From Ptychodera flava (lineage: Eukaryota; Hemichordata; Enteropneusta; Ptychoderidae), in assembly GCF_041260155.1 (NCBI RefSeq), contig NW_027248288.1, positions 62,001-126,000 on the forward strand: a stretch of DNA of 64,000 nucleotides, read 5' to 3'. Under the pieces are notes generated by a model. It made no database searches. It was not told where the DNA came from and worked only from the letters and a program-made list of their open reading frames with translations. Both the position numbers and the translations under genes were made by a program. Within the stretch, counting starts at the first letter, position 1, and the number at the start of each line of letters is the position of its first letter. Positions 37,603 through 50,400 of the stretch are shown here, one piece after another.

Positions 37603-40361
37603 AAGTTTATAAGCATTTTAACCAGGACGATCACTCCACTTTGTCTATGCATGTCCGTATTCTTGAAAAATATACCATTCAACCAACAGTCCCACACTTA
37701 GTTCACCATTCCGTAGACAGAGAGAATACCACTGGATTAGACAGTTAGGTACCGCAATGCCTTATGGTTGTAATGACAACATCAAAGATATAGGCAATCT
37801 CTCAAGTCCTGGTTGTTCAGAAGTGAATGTGATGGGCCTATTTGAATCTTCTGTCCGTAGAAGACGTAGTCATGGACATAGGCGTTACCATCGGCCTAAA
37901 TTGGATACATCAGCTACCTCCAATTGCCATGACAAATTTCATGAACTGCTTCTTTTATTGCAGAAGCCTTTAGGTCTCCATCACATTATTTGCTCTTTCC
38001 ATCAAGGACTTGAGAAGGTTGCATGTCTATGCATTGGGATTGTCTTTGACAGATCCGAACAAACAACCGTACAGACTGGTTAGTATTATTGCTGATATTG
38101 CACTATACAGACTATACAAGCCTGTTCGTGCTGAACCTATGACTGATGATCATCGTCATTTCATACATCTTCCATTTACTAACAAAGGAATTGATGCCAT
38201 TAATATCAGCAATATACTTCACAACAAAAAGGTTACATCAACTATACCTGTATACTTTAAGAACCAGTCTGTACCTATTCTGTCATATCAATACACCAAG
38301 ACAATCTCCAATAAAATATTCAATTACAATAAGGCATTGTGGCACTTAAAAATTGATGAATTCCTTCAAACACCAGCATCCTGTGACTGCTCTACATCTC
38401 CCTTCAAATATACTCCAGTTGGCCATGTCATTACTGGTGATCTGAACTTGGTTGAACATCACCACCTTCGTAAGATATTATCTTGTGGACCCAAGTTCAG
38501 AGAACCTCGCAGGATCAACTGGAACCATAATTTTAAGATCATTATGGACTCTGTTGAAGAATATGCCAGGAAATGGGCTAAAAGGGAGGATGTAGAGCTG
38601 GACACACTGTCAGAATGGGTCAAATCTGTGAGGAAAATAGTGCGTGGCCGTATTGGTCGACTAAGATCACATGTTTGCAGAAGACCGTATTCTGTATTTA
38701 AAGATCCTGATGCTGTTAAGTGTTTGAATGATATCCATGACAAATATGTTGTCGTCCCTGCTGATAAAGCTGCCAATAACATTGTATTTGTCTGTAAGAA
38801 GTATTATTTTGAATGTCTTATAGACGAACTTGGTGTAACTAAGACCTCCACCAACTCCACTTACAGACAATCAATGTTCAACAAACCATAAGTCATTCAT
38901 GGATAATTTTTATATTACAACAAAGGATGACCATAATAAGTTGCCTAGCTTATACTGGATACCAAAGCTCCACAAAACACCTTACAAGCTAGGTTTATCG
39001 CAGGATCTTCAAAATGTTCAACAACAGAGTTATCGAAGATACTGACTTCTGTTCTTTGTACTGTTAAACGGGGACTTCAAGCATACTGTGATGTTGTCTT
39101 TTCTCGGAGTGGTATAAATCAAATGTGGATATTAAAAATTCGAAGGAACTCTTGGAAAATTTGAAATCAAGATCTGTTTCAAAAATAACATCTATTAAAA
39201 CTTTCGATTTTTCCACATTGTATACCACAATACCACATGATAAATTGAAAGAACGCTTGAAAAACATCATCAACCAAGCATTTTTCTACAAAAACGGTTC
39301 ACGCCGTTACAAATATGTGGTATTAGGGTATAATTCTACATATTTTGTTAAAAATATTACTAACGCTAAAGTGTTTTATACCGAGAAAGACATTATCAGT
39401 ATGCTTGATTTCCTCATTGACAACATATTTGTTGAATTTGGAGGACACATTTACCAACAGTGTATAGGAATTCCCATGGGCACTAACTGTGCTCCCTTAC
39501 TTGCCGACTTATTTCTGTTCTCATACGAGGCAGAATTTATCCAAAACCTTATCAAGCAGAAAAAGGTCTCTGTAGCTCGTACTTTCAACCTTACATTTAG
39601 ATACATAGACGATGTTATTTCATAGAATAACTCTGAATTCAGTAAATATCTCGCTATGATTTATCCTCCAGAATTGGAGATTAAAGAAACTACAGAAACG
39701 GCCTCTTCTGCTTCATATCTGGACATTTTACTTGAATTTGACTCTAATGGTCACCTTTCTACTAGACTATATGACAAGAGAGATGATTTCAACTTTAGTA
39801 TAATCAATTTTCCACACCTCATCAGTAATATTCCACTCTCACCTGCTTATGGGTTATACATTTCCCAGCTTATTCGATATACAAGAGCATGCAGTTCATA
39901 TGGTGATTTTGTAGAGAGACATGGCCATCTCTCTTACAAACTGTTAAATCAAGGTTACACCAGAGCAAGACTTGTCTCTACATTCAAACGCTTTTTTGGC
40001 AGGTATCGCAAGCTGGTAGATAAATACAATATCTCTCTTCGACAAATGATCACTGATGGCATCGGTGACATGGGGCCTTAGTTAGTGACTACTACCTATC
40101 TGACTTACAGATTGATATATGGCGGGTGCCACATGTGGGGCAGGATGCGCTTACTATTTTCGAAACACCTGACATCACTTCTTGGTCTTTTGGCCAGAGG
40201 TCCATATATCTTTCTTTCATGACTTTGACTTTGTTTGTGTACTGTCTATTTATTGTCTGTTCTGTGCTGTTTTGTGTCTATGTTTACAACTATTGTCTTA
40301 CAAACTTTGACCTAGTATTATTGGATTATGGATTGGTATGATTGCGATTATTTTTCTTACA
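37603..40361 (+). mobile_element. Penelope-like retroelement, copy 1, 5'-truncated
   Basis: The readable product starts in the linker after the GIY-YIG domain, just beyond where copy 2 carries that domain (TTATAAGCATTTTAACCAGG at about 37605). It continues through MPYGCNDNIKDIGNLSSP and a Penelope-type reverse transcriptase. RT landmarks are VVPADKAANNIVF, FDFSTLYTTIPHDKL, GIPMGTNCAPLLADLF and RYIDDVIS (near 39600). The C-terminal thumb region includes YLDILLEF and RLYDKRDDFNFSI. Arrangement and motifs fit the Naiad-like group with N-terminal GIY-YIG. The last sequence shared with copy 2 is ATGATTGCGATTATTTT near 40359. The copy is broken in a few places and looks young, given its close identity to copy 2. 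Confidence 0.8.
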
Positions 40362-42770
40362 GGTCAAAAGAACACCACCTTATTCAAGATCTTTGATTGT
40401 TGTGGAAAACACCAAACCAAACTACGTGCAGGAATGTTTGTTTGGCTCAGTGACAAATTACCTTGGCTGGTTCATCCGAATGCCAACACACAGATATACC
40501 AGATGAGTACAAAGGAAATCACGCCCTCTGGAGTCCATCTAAGTCTCAGACTCAACAAGTGTGACCATCCCTGGCACTGGCAATTTGTTTACCTTCTGTT
40601 GGTTCAAAAACAACATCATTGACATAACTTGTGTGACCATTAATTACCTTAAAACAAACAGGACAAATTGTTAATCTGTCAGAGTTTGTATAAGTTACCG
40701 TAATGATATAAATTCACAATATCATTTTGTTATTCCTGTGAAAGCTATCAACCGATTCACAGCATCCTCTGATTTCATGTGATGAGACAGTTTTCACCAT
40801 GCCAGTAGAAATACATATAATTGATGGAGATAGGCAATTAGTAAACTTACTTGATAGGATGACAAACCAGTATAAAATAAATTGAACTGCTTGTTCTGCA
40901 ATGTTGACCAGTAATATAGATTTGAGATGAGATTTTTGTTTTAGAATAGACATTTCTCTCTTCAGATGACATATTGTGCTGCATTTGCTGTTTTCCCACA
41001 AAGGAAATATGACACATGTGATACCACATGAACCTGCGTTTGAAGAATAATCATATAAGAAGAAAATATCACAACAGTCAAAACATGTTAAATACATTTT
41101 GGTCAAGAACTATGGGAGAAATAGTGAGCCAACGCAAAATAAGAATATTTTTCTCGAACTCCCTTCTTCCAATTTTTTTTCTAATTTTAAATTCTTAGAA
41201 AATGTGAGAAAATAGACCGCAAAAACTTCTGCACGACTATCAATCTTAAATCTTGACTACGTCTTAGTTGTTCCATTTCTTGATGAATGTGTTCATTGAA
41301 ATCATGAATGTATTTATGTAAGTTACTATCTCATGTTAAATTCTTGTTGTGACTTTGCATTGATTGTTCAAAAAGCTTCTAGCAACTTTGTGCAGCCATT
41401 ATTAAGCCTAGAAAATTCAGGAGGCAAAATTTTGTCAGAGTGATACGATAAGATTTGGTAAGTTGTGCAATTAAGATAGTGTCAGGTATCTATCAAATGT
41501 TCACTGGCGCCTTACACAATGTCACATGGATAACTTCCCTCAAAAAGTAGGTCTTTTGTCTAGATTTGAAAACTTCAGTACTTGATACAGAATGACAGGA
41601 TAGCCAATTACTCAAGGTAGTATAAAATTCATTGATCACCAGAGAACTTGAGCCATGTCCCTGGAATTTTGAGAGAAAACTATGGCTACTAATAACAAAT
41701 CTAGTTCTGGAATAGTTCATTGCGTGGTATAAATGTCAAAAAGGATTATTTTATCTAATTTTAAAAACGTAGGGGCCTTTGTATTGCCGTGAAAACCTTA
41801 AAAAAATAAGACACACTATATTTAAACTGCTGTCACAAAGGAAATGCCAATTCATATGATGTGTGAAAGCATCATAAAAAACCAAGACAAAGAAAATAGT
41901 GTCATATATTCTCATCTGTACATTTGTTTCCCTAATAAAGATTGAATTAATGTATGAGCTGTTGTCTTTATTTATGTTCAACCCAACTCCTTTTCTTTCC
42001 TTACGGTTGCGTCAACTGATGTCATTGTCAGTACACTGTGATCAACTAATGTTGTGATAAGATACATCAGAATACATTGAAATAGATTTGTATTGCAGTA
42101 TGTTGAGAAATACCTGTATTCTAGATAAATAGGTTTCCGCAAGTCTGGTATCAGTCGAGACTCGCTCGATCGGTTTCTGTCATTCATTACTCTGTGATTG
42201 TGTACGTAGTTTTCACCGCTCCACATTCAGTAAAATCTGTTCTGCAAATCACTCTAAGAACTTTCAGCGGTACCATTTCGGGGAGAAGGGTGGGCAATTA
42301 AGTCACTAGCCTTAGATAAATACTTTTTTTCAACAAAAATTCTAAATAGGCATGTAGCAACTATCAACTTTTGATTGATTTTTCTGCGCAAGAGAACAGA
42401 ACTCGAAAGTATACGTACATTAAATCCTTTTATATTACCATGCCCTGTCCATTGCGTTTTAATTGGTCGAGCTGAACCACGTGACTGCCAACAAATACAC
42501 AGTAATGGTATGTTTTCATGCCCGTGAATATGAATAATATCGTAAACATGCTAGTAACTTTACGGCTAAAACGAAAATTGTGATTTGTACAAAGATAACA
42601 ATCAACCAAATAAAATGGGCCATTTGTGGGCCAAGTTTAGACGCTTTTTTCAAAGAGATCTTCGGATTTGCAAAATTTCTGCAGCGCGCACTACTTAATA
42701 ACAGGTTCTTGGGCCCCGTTGTCGTTCGCATGGCATATTTTCGTAAATTGTGACGGTTTTTATTTTATTA
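40362..42770. other. Intergenic region with one possible LINE relic
   Basis: Apart from the minus-strand fragment at 41493-41720, no gene was recognised. Short frames near 40714-41106 and 42516-42731 have no family features. Confidence 0.4.
41493..41720 (-). pseudogene. Possible LINE ORF2 3'-end relic
   Basis: The minus-strand frame includes INEFYTTLSNWLSCHS and STEVFKSRQKTYFLREV. This resembles the W-N-x-L-P ... F-K-S-x-L-K-T-x-L-F tail common at the end of CR1/Jockey-type LINE reverse transcriptase proteins. The match is short and no other LINE part is nearby. Confidence 0.35.
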
Positions 42771-42796
42771 TTTTTTTTTTTGGGGGGGGGGGGGGG
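42771..42796. repeat. Homopolymer junction T11-G15
   Basis: Eleven T are followed directly by fifteen G. A G-run of this length could form a quadruplex and is also a common assembly or sequencing weak point. Confidence 0.9.
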
Positions 42797-42815
42797 TTTC
42801 GTTGATAATATAATT

Positions 42816-42968
42816 GAAATAACAGACTCCGCGCTGACCATTTAGCGTTTATTTATGTGCGCGGGCAAGAGGAAACTTTTAAGCCAAATTAACGGCCTCG
42901 GCAAGCCTCGCCCGTTAATTTTTGCCCATAAATAAACGTTAATGGTCAGCGCATCATCCGTTATTTCT
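42816..42968. repeat. Long imperfect hairpin with GC-rich loop
   Basis: GAAATAAC and GCGCTGACCATT on the left pair with AATGGTCAGCGC and GTTATTTC on the right. CGTTTATTTATG pairs with CATAAATAAACG further in. The loop GGCCTCGGCAAGCCTCGCC is G/C-rich and partly inverted. Confidence 0.85.
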
Positions 42969-43139
42969 ATAGTCACGGTGTTTGTCGATCGCCCGGGTCA
43001 ATCGCTAAGATAATTCAGTTCTAATAAATGCAGTCGCTGCCGAGAAGATTCTAACAACTGTATATTTTAACTTATACCACTCCAGGTCATGTGACCTATT
43101 GTTCTTGCCATCCATTTATCCCTGAAATCACGACTGCCA

Positions 43140-43310
43140 CCTATTGTTCTCATGCAAATTAGTAATCAGTCACACTTTATTCATATGTAAATAAGTAATC
43201 ACCACACTTTAATGAAAGAAAATCATTATCATATCAATAAAAGTGTAGTGATTACTCATTTAAATATGAAAAAAGTATGAACGATTACTTATTTGCATGA
43301 GAACAATAGG
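43140..43310. repeat. Foldback MITE, 171 bp
   Basis: The element is an almost complete inverted repeat with arms of about 80 bp. It starts CCTATTGTTCTCATGCAAAT and ends with the complement ATTTGCATGAGAACAATAGG. Inner blocks such as TAATCACCACACTTTA also pair with TAAAAGTGTAGTGATTA. A partial extra end (CCTATTGTTCTTGCC) lies at 43095. No clear target duplication was seen. Confidence 0.8.
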
Positions 43311-43559
43311 TCCAGTCGAGATGCCTAAAGCATTCACACACATTCAATAACACAATAAAGACAATTTTTCAACTGATATGTTATAACATCACATTTTATA
43401 ATTCAATTTTAACTTTCTTTGAACCATGCTCAATATAAGCAACATGATTTGTTGATGAAGATCTCTGTCTATTTTTTGATTCGGCGTCTTCTTGGGTTGG
43501 ACCGATCCTGTCTGTTTTGTTATGTTGTTTCGTAGCAACTTAAGAAACTGGTTTACTTA

Positions 43560-44215
43560 CAGCTTCCTCTGATTTAACACTAGATGAAAATGGTAGATGT
43601 ATTCGACACATGCTTTTGTAGTGAGATCGACAAACATTTGAGGCGCGTAAACCGTCATCTGATCTGTGACCTGTTTGTTCTTTGATAGGCTACTCATCGA
43701 ATCCATGATGGTACATACAAAGATGTTGCCACATTCACCTGAAATTATCAAACACAAAACATATGTCACAAATAGCATGGAAATAAGTACAGCCTTTTTA
43801 TTTAATACGTTTGTGGAATAGAGGAAAGAAATTCTGTGATATTGCCACACACACAACAAAATATTTTGATCAATGAATTTTATTTTATAACTTTATAGAA
43901 TTCGTTTTATGATTGTATAAATATCTTAGTGAAAGAATAAATTACCTTGCCAGAATGCCCAGTGTGATGGCCTTCTATCCAAGCCATCTCGCACATTTGC
44001 TTCACGTAAAGACGCCTACTTTCTGGTAGGAGAACTAGATTACCCCTTGGCAAGGGTCGTCGATAGTACGGTCCTGTCGGCGGTATCATCGCCAAGTTCT
44101 TTTTATAAGTTGAACTACACATCGTGGATTGGATGAACTCTGTAGTAGCGGCTGCTCTTATAGGGCAGTTTGCCCGTGTAAAATCCACTTTGGTTGTTTT
44201 TACATGGCCGTCCAT
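43560..44215 (-). pseudogene. Decayed Crypton tyrosine recombinase fragment
   Basis: On the minus strand, an exon-like segment (44215 to about 43945) encodes IPPTGPYYRRPLPRGN followed by MCEMAWIEGHHTGHSGK. This matches the linker and the first half of the H-x-x-R/K box seen in the Crypton at 45546. After an intron-like gap (donor GTAA after HSGK) a second segment (about 43740-43640) encodes GFDE, a stop, then PIKEQTGHRSDDG, which contains the catalytic TGHRS His. The nucleophile Tyr position reads Ser (LRAS). The N-terminal half is missing. Confidence 0.65.
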
Positions 44216-44658
44216 GGACCTCTAGGAAGTCTCTAGGGTCATCAGATCAGACAAGTTGACAAGATCCATCTTGACCAGTCAAAAACACCAAAATGGCATT
44301 GAAAGCCTGATGCATCCACGAGGCAATCACATGCATCTACAGATTTGAATGCCTTCTCCCTAGCCAATAGCCAATACGGCAGAGTAAGGCAAGCCATTTT
44401 ATTTAACCAATCAGACTAAAACAGTTTCCTTCTACACAGGTGCATCTCAGGTGCATTGACCAGAGCCCTTGTCCTACTTGTCTGGGAAAGGTCATTCTCC
44501 CAAACTCGCATGCCAGGTGCATAATGACCTCTGTGAACCTTTCGACGTACAATGGGTCGCTCCATTCCATTGTGGGTGTTCAAATGAAAAGTCGACAATT
44601 TATTGGTAGTAATTTTCAAATTTTAGAGAAGATTGGCCTGTTTTTCGTGGTATAAGTC

Positions 44659-44775
44659 GTTAATCGCACCTCGTAGGTGAGCTGTTACAGTTGTAATCAC
44701 CACACTTATGGTCAGGAACTTGTAAACATCACTCGGCCTTCGGCCTCGTGATGTTTACAAGTTCGTGCGATTAAC
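44659..44775. repeat. Hairpin with perfect 17 bp inner arms and CGGCCTTCGGCC loop
   Basis: GAACTTGTAAACATCAC (44716-44732) pairs with GTGATGTTTACAAGTTC (44748-44764) around the loop TCGGCCTTCGGCCTC. Outer arms GTTAATCGCAC (44659) and GTGCGATTAAC (44765-44775) also pair. Confidence 0.9.
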
Positions 44776-45545
44776 TATACAAATTTGCTTGCTATTAAGA
44801 TCTAGCGTAGCTGAAATGTAAACCTTAATAAACAGGCTAATCCAGTTCAAGCTTGATGAAAATATTCCATGATTTGCTTCGATATACTTTCCAAACGATG
44901 ATTTCCGGAAATGATCTACTAGTGGGCTAGGCATCTCTCGGGCTACTAACGCGAATATCCATTACGCACTTGAACACCTCTCAAGTTTTGATGAATGTGT
45001 CAGAAAACGTTCTGGTCGTGACAAATCCTTTAGGTCGATATTTAGCTAAGAAAGAAGATTTATGCCTACTTTCAGAATCATTATGTATAGGATAAACTTA
45101 AAAACTATCGCCCCTAACTGATATATTCTCGTTTTCAATGTGTTTACGTCAACCGTCCCCTTTGTCAATGTAACATGTTTAGGATATGGATTAAAACTTT
45201 TATTTGTGAAATAGCCTTCCAATGTAATGGAACATCCTATAAATGCCCTAGGGCACATTAGTTTATGTTTGTACCACAGCAGATTTTGTGTTGTAGCTGG
45301 TTTCCGCTGTGTTACCAAATTTGAATATTAGAGAAAAACGTACCAGATGTCTACAGAATATGATATGTTCACTTTTGATTGGACAGTACTTTACTACGGC
45401 GCTGTCATTCGTTTCTGGAATTTGGTGACGTGGCGTGCTCCAAAGGTTAATATTTGTCTTTAGAGTATTTTAGTTCCACTCTTGCAAGGAGCTCGAGTTT
45501 GGTGCCGTCACATCGTTGGTGGGTGTCGTTGTTTAAATCTCTTAC
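44776..45545. other. Upstream flank of Crypton copy 3
   Basis: No gene was recognised. It contains the palindrome GCCCTAGGGC at 45245-45254, which recurs just after the Crypton at 47451-47460. Confidence 0.4.
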
Positions 45546-47386
45546 ATGTACATCGGGATAGAAGTTACTTCGAAATCCGTTGATGAAAAGAGCAACACAA
45601 AGAGGTTTGAAATAATTGTAAATCAAAATGATTTTTCGGATATTCGCGAAACAAGAATACCTAAAACTACACAGGCGAATACAAAATGGGCTACCAAGGT
45701 TTGGAATGATTGGGTAGAAAATAGAAATTCTATTGGCGTTTTAGTATCGCAGCATGACCGAGTGCCCATTGATTTCAGTGAGGTGAGTGCCACGGAGCTG
45801 AATTTTTGGCTGCAGTATTTTTATGTGGAAGTCCGTAAACGTGACAGCGAGAAGTACATACCAAACGCACTTTATCAGTTGGCCTGTGGACTCCTACGAC
45901 ATTTAAGACATAATTTTGAGCGTTTTGATCTGAATTTCTTAGTTGACAAGGATTCAAACTTTGTCACAAGTTGGCAAATTCTTGATTGATGGTATGATGA
46001 AAAAGATGCATGCTGAAGGTTTAGGCTGCAAACGCGAGTCGAAAAATGCCATCACAACAGAACATGAAAAATTATTATGGGATACTAATACCATTAATTT
46101 GTATAGTAGCCTTGGGCTGTCATACGGAATCTTCTTCTATACTTGCAAATGTTTTGGACTCAGAGGAAGAGACGAACAGAACACCGCAGCCTTGAAGTGA
46201 CTCAATTTGCATTTGGTACGGACAGTGTTGGAAGCTACATTCAGTATATTGGCAGAGAAAGTAAAAATATTAAGCACGGGGTTCATCAGCGCAATGTCCA
46301 AAATAAAGTGATAAAACAGTACGCGAATCGTGATGATACTGAACGATGTGTTGTTGCTCTTTTCAATAAATACATTTCGTACATTCCATCCAAGGGACCA
46401 TTTTATCGGCGACCCCTTGCCAGAAGCGACGACAAAGTCCAATTTCCCTTCAGGTCATAGGGAAAAATCTGTTAGGAGACTACATGTCTCGCATGTTTAA
46501 AAGTGCTGGAATTGAGGGAGAATATACAAATCACTGTGGGAAGGTAAGATGCTGCAAGAATAATACGTTTTCAATGTACTACAATACCTCAAGAAAATAT
46601 TTGAAAATCATTTCAGTAGTGAAAATAAGGCTGTGTGAAAATTTCTAAATGGAAGTAAAAAAATGCCAACGTTTTCACATTACCTCAACTTAACTCTTGG
46701 GTGATTGATTTGTTAGCTTTCAGAGTAAAATATGGCAAACCCACAATTTCATCGTGACTTGTTAAATTAAGTAGGAGAGATTTCGAGGAAAATTTGGGAA
46801 AATCTAGCCGAAATGTTCACAGGATATTACTGTGTTAAATGTCATATTTCAGGTCACCACTGCCACAGCACTTTATCAAGCAGGTGTGTCAGAGGATCTG
46901 ATTATGAAGCGCACTGGTCACAGAAGTATTGATGCGGTCAGAGTGTACAAGCGCCCGTCTGATGAACAGTTACGTCATGTCTCGGACCTCTTACAGCCAC
47001 CATCATCCAAAAAGTAGGAATTTGTAATTTTTATCTTGAAAATGCATTTAGTGTTTCCAGGATACCGATTGTTATATGCAACATGTGTAGGAATAATTTG
47101 TCTGACCGAACTGTAAGATTTGTGGTAAGTAGTGTAATTTATGCTAAGCCTTTTGTATTCACAGGAGTCGAAACCAGATATCGATACTATTTCAAACACC
47201 GGCGGGCAAAGGTCCATGTCCAACCCTGCCAAGAATGAAATGAATAATTCACTCTCTAAGCTTCCGGTTTCAATCGATTTGTCTGAGGATGCTGACCGCA
47301 GTACTCGCACCGAAAACCACGATAAGCCAGCTGCGTGCTTTGAATTCACCGGAAAAGACGTCTCTTTTGAAATAAGTCTGTTTTGA
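45546..47386 (+). pseudogene. Crypton-type tyrosine recombinase, second subfamily (copy 3)
   Basis: The exons are about 45546-46543, 46853-47015 and 47165-47386. The N-terminal part has TKWATKVWNDWVENRN, aligning in role with the NTFNFW segment of copies 1 and 2. The first catalytic region is CFGLRGRDE plus HRSLEV (about 46150-46200). FYRRPLAR and MFKSAGIEGEYTNHCGK lead to the intron. Exon 2 gives VTTATALYQAGV, RTGHRS and VRVYKRPS (nucleophile Tyr). The second Arg position is Lys (H-C-G-K), and an intron sits right there, unlike copies 1 and 2. The last exon encodes a tail ending FTGKDVSFEISLF, analogous to the acidic tail of copy 1. Frame changes near 45965, 46165 and 46458 break exon 1. The second intron's borders could not be reconciled exactly. 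Confidence 0.75.
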
Positions 47387-47430
47387 TTTGAATACTCTTT
47401 ATTTGGATAATTTATTCTAAAAAAGCAAAT

Positions 47431-47472
47431 CTAGGGCCTTTTATATAAAAGCCCTAGGGCTTTTATGTAAAG
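47431..47472. repeat. Palindromic sequence downstream of Crypton copy 3
   Basis: AGGGCCTTTTATATAAAAGC is inverted around TATA. It overlaps GCCCTAGGGC (47451-47460), followed by TTTTATG. It sits 45 bp after the recombinase stop, the same relative place as the inverted-repeat arrays of copies 1 and 2. Confidence 0.7.
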
Positions 47473-50400
47473 TGTGCCTGGTGCTCATTAAAGTATTGCA
47501 GAAACAATTTCAATGGTGTATGGTTTAATTTTATTTTTTTACCCCGCAATTTTCTGTGCTTCAGTGCCCTCCCCACTATTGCAATCCGCATTATGATCGT
47601 AACCAAGGCTTTACGAGTGAATAAAACACCCTGAATTGAGCACTCTGATTGGTCAATCAACAGTAGATAGTTTTTAACAGTATTTATACCACCCAGTAGT
47701 ATCAATCAGGAACGAAGTGGAAATATAATATAAATAAGAGTTCTGCTTTATGCTATGTGAAATATCTCATGCATAGGGATGCTGATGATGTCATCAATAC
47801 CGAAGATGGCGGGAAAAGGGCAAGAGAGGGAACGGGTTTCACCACTTAAGGTAGGTATCGGGATGGTTTTGTCCGTATTATTGGCAATTCATTGTGCTGA
47901 TATTAAGTAAACATCACAGGGGACTTGAGGTGGCAAAGACAACGTTAAAAATTCTCTCTCGCATTCCAATTGAAGAGACCCAATCACTAGATGATCACCA
48001 CAAAATTTCTTGATTTCAAGCGCCGCTCATTAAACAAAATATCATATTAGTACAAAGGTTGTGCGTTTGCAATTAGAAATAAAGCTGCGTTAGCTCTATC
48101 ATTTGTATACGCTTATCGAAACAGTACTATCCAATCTTCTTGAAGATGATTTGGATTCCCGTTGCCATACTGTCATTGAAAATGTTAGTATTTAAATCTT
48201 ACAATGGCGGTGGTCATATTTGACTAGCAAAGCGAAACTTATTTAGAGGTGAAAATCCAAATTGTGTAATTTTCACGGCTAAATCTGCTAACAAAATTGA
48301 AATAATAGACATCAGTACCCGTCTTGAGCGATACGATAACATCGTCGCCAAATTTTAGCGCGCCCTCTAGAATCAACGAAGAAATTGTTTAGTTTATATA
48401 GCTTGAAAACCTTTAGCTGACCTATTTCCCTCACATGTATGTAATTAGTACATTTGTTACTGAGATTGCTTATTCCTGCAGGATTATCCCAGTATTTCAC
48501 ATTAAGGTTAAAACATCTAGTAGTTGATAACACTGACATTATTAATTGAAACACAAGGGGAAAGTTTGTACAAACACGTTGTAATGATATATTTTCTTTA
48601 AATTGACTTCAGTGGTATGGCTAAGGTTCATATCCTTTGGCTACTAGTAAATTGATTTTTGTCAGATAATTAGTATTTGTCAGATAGACACACGTCAATA
48701 TCTAAATTGTCAAGAAATATCTAAAACATGCGAATGGCATGATCATTGCTCAGTATTGCCCGACGGGTCGAAAAGGGCGAAGAATCACCGTCAACAGTTA
48801 CTGTGAATTCGTTTCAAGTATTCTAGTTTTCGCTTTTGCTTATAAAGCGTAACACATCAGCGATTGTCTTTCTAGGATTGAATCTGGACATTAATAACCG
48901 GTTTTATTTTTTGTTTCGAAATTTTAACAATGAGGCACACCCCCTTACTCTTTTCACTGCCTAAATACATGTATTTTTAGGTTCGAAAAATTATTTTATC
49001 TGTTTGTGGAACAGTTTTCGATCTTAATGCTTTCGTTATATCAATCGTACATGCCTCCCTAACAGTAAAGTTCCTTATTCCGTAGATGTAGGTTTAATCT
49101 CCAGCCACTTTTTAGCCTCTCGCAACTTTGCATTTTATGTCACATGTTCTCTGACCGCTGCATTTTCTGACTAGCTCTATTAATGTAAAAATGTTGCAGT
49201 ACAAAGTAATACTTTCAAATATATGGGAAAATATACTGGTCAAAGGGAGCTAAATGTGGTATATTCTGAACATAATCAGTCTACTGAACGTAATCAGTCT
49301 ATCTAGTAAATTTTAACTGAATGTATTAGAGTAGCAAATCCTGTTCAGCCATAATTTATTCCAACGCTTTCTGAATTTACAAAATGGCAGGAAAAAGAAC
49401 ATAGATGGATTGTTATCAACGTTAGTGGCAGGTTTGATTATCCTTATCTGTTTAGCGCATTCACAATTTTATTTTGTGTCTCTTCTTCGATTTTGAGAAC
49501 CTATGTGATTGAGATTTTTCAGTACTCTCAGTACGGGCATGCATAGTGCTATAACATTGTTCGCTATAAACGTTGGACGCAGTTAAGAAGTAAGTAGTAT
49601 GAGATGAACCTGTACAAGCATTTGGGAATGCATCTGATCAATGAAAACCGAGTAATCAATTGGTCTAAATCTACCCACTTCCAAATAAGTATGATAAAAA
49701 GTAGGAAAGAGAATCCAAGTTGATAAAATAACAATAAAGATGCACAAAATGTATTTATAACATACAATTAAAAAGGGATAAATCTTGAATTTCAATGCTT
49801 ACAATACTGCCAGCAATAAAATTGATCTCCAAGACTGCCTTGTTATATTATGACTAGGTAATCATGCAGTTTTTCCTTTCAAAATTGTAATAAGACATAA
49901 CAATAAAACAAAGGTAAACGACACAGTCTGTTAACTCTGTGATAGCAACTGTGTAGAAAATGAACAACATTACATCAGTTTATGTATATCTTACACAGGT
50001 CAAAGAAATCATCAGTTGATTAACATAATCTACGACATATCTAACAAATTGGAATCCATAAGGAAAAATAAAATCATATCAGTTCCTGTAGCACAGTAAA
50101 TGTCTACATGTCATAAATTGAGCAAGCAATGCGTATCATTAAAGTATATTTTATTCTTTCTCTCTCTTTGATGAGATTGATTATTCCACCGTTTTTGTAG
50201 GATTTTCTTATGATTACTTTGTTTGTCTGTTACTTTCTCATTTGTTTTGCGTAACTTTTTTTTAACTTAAGACTAAAGTTTTGTGTTTATCGATAACGTT
50301 CGAAGTTCAAAGTTCACTATTTTATTACCTAAATCTAACTGTTTCCATCAACATCTTAGAAATAGTTTCTTACTCACAGCGCATATGTAAATTAAACGAA

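Noticed and set aside
38459-39273. Antisense frames inside the Penelope-like copy
   Set aside because: They overlap the RT coding strand and lack features of their own.
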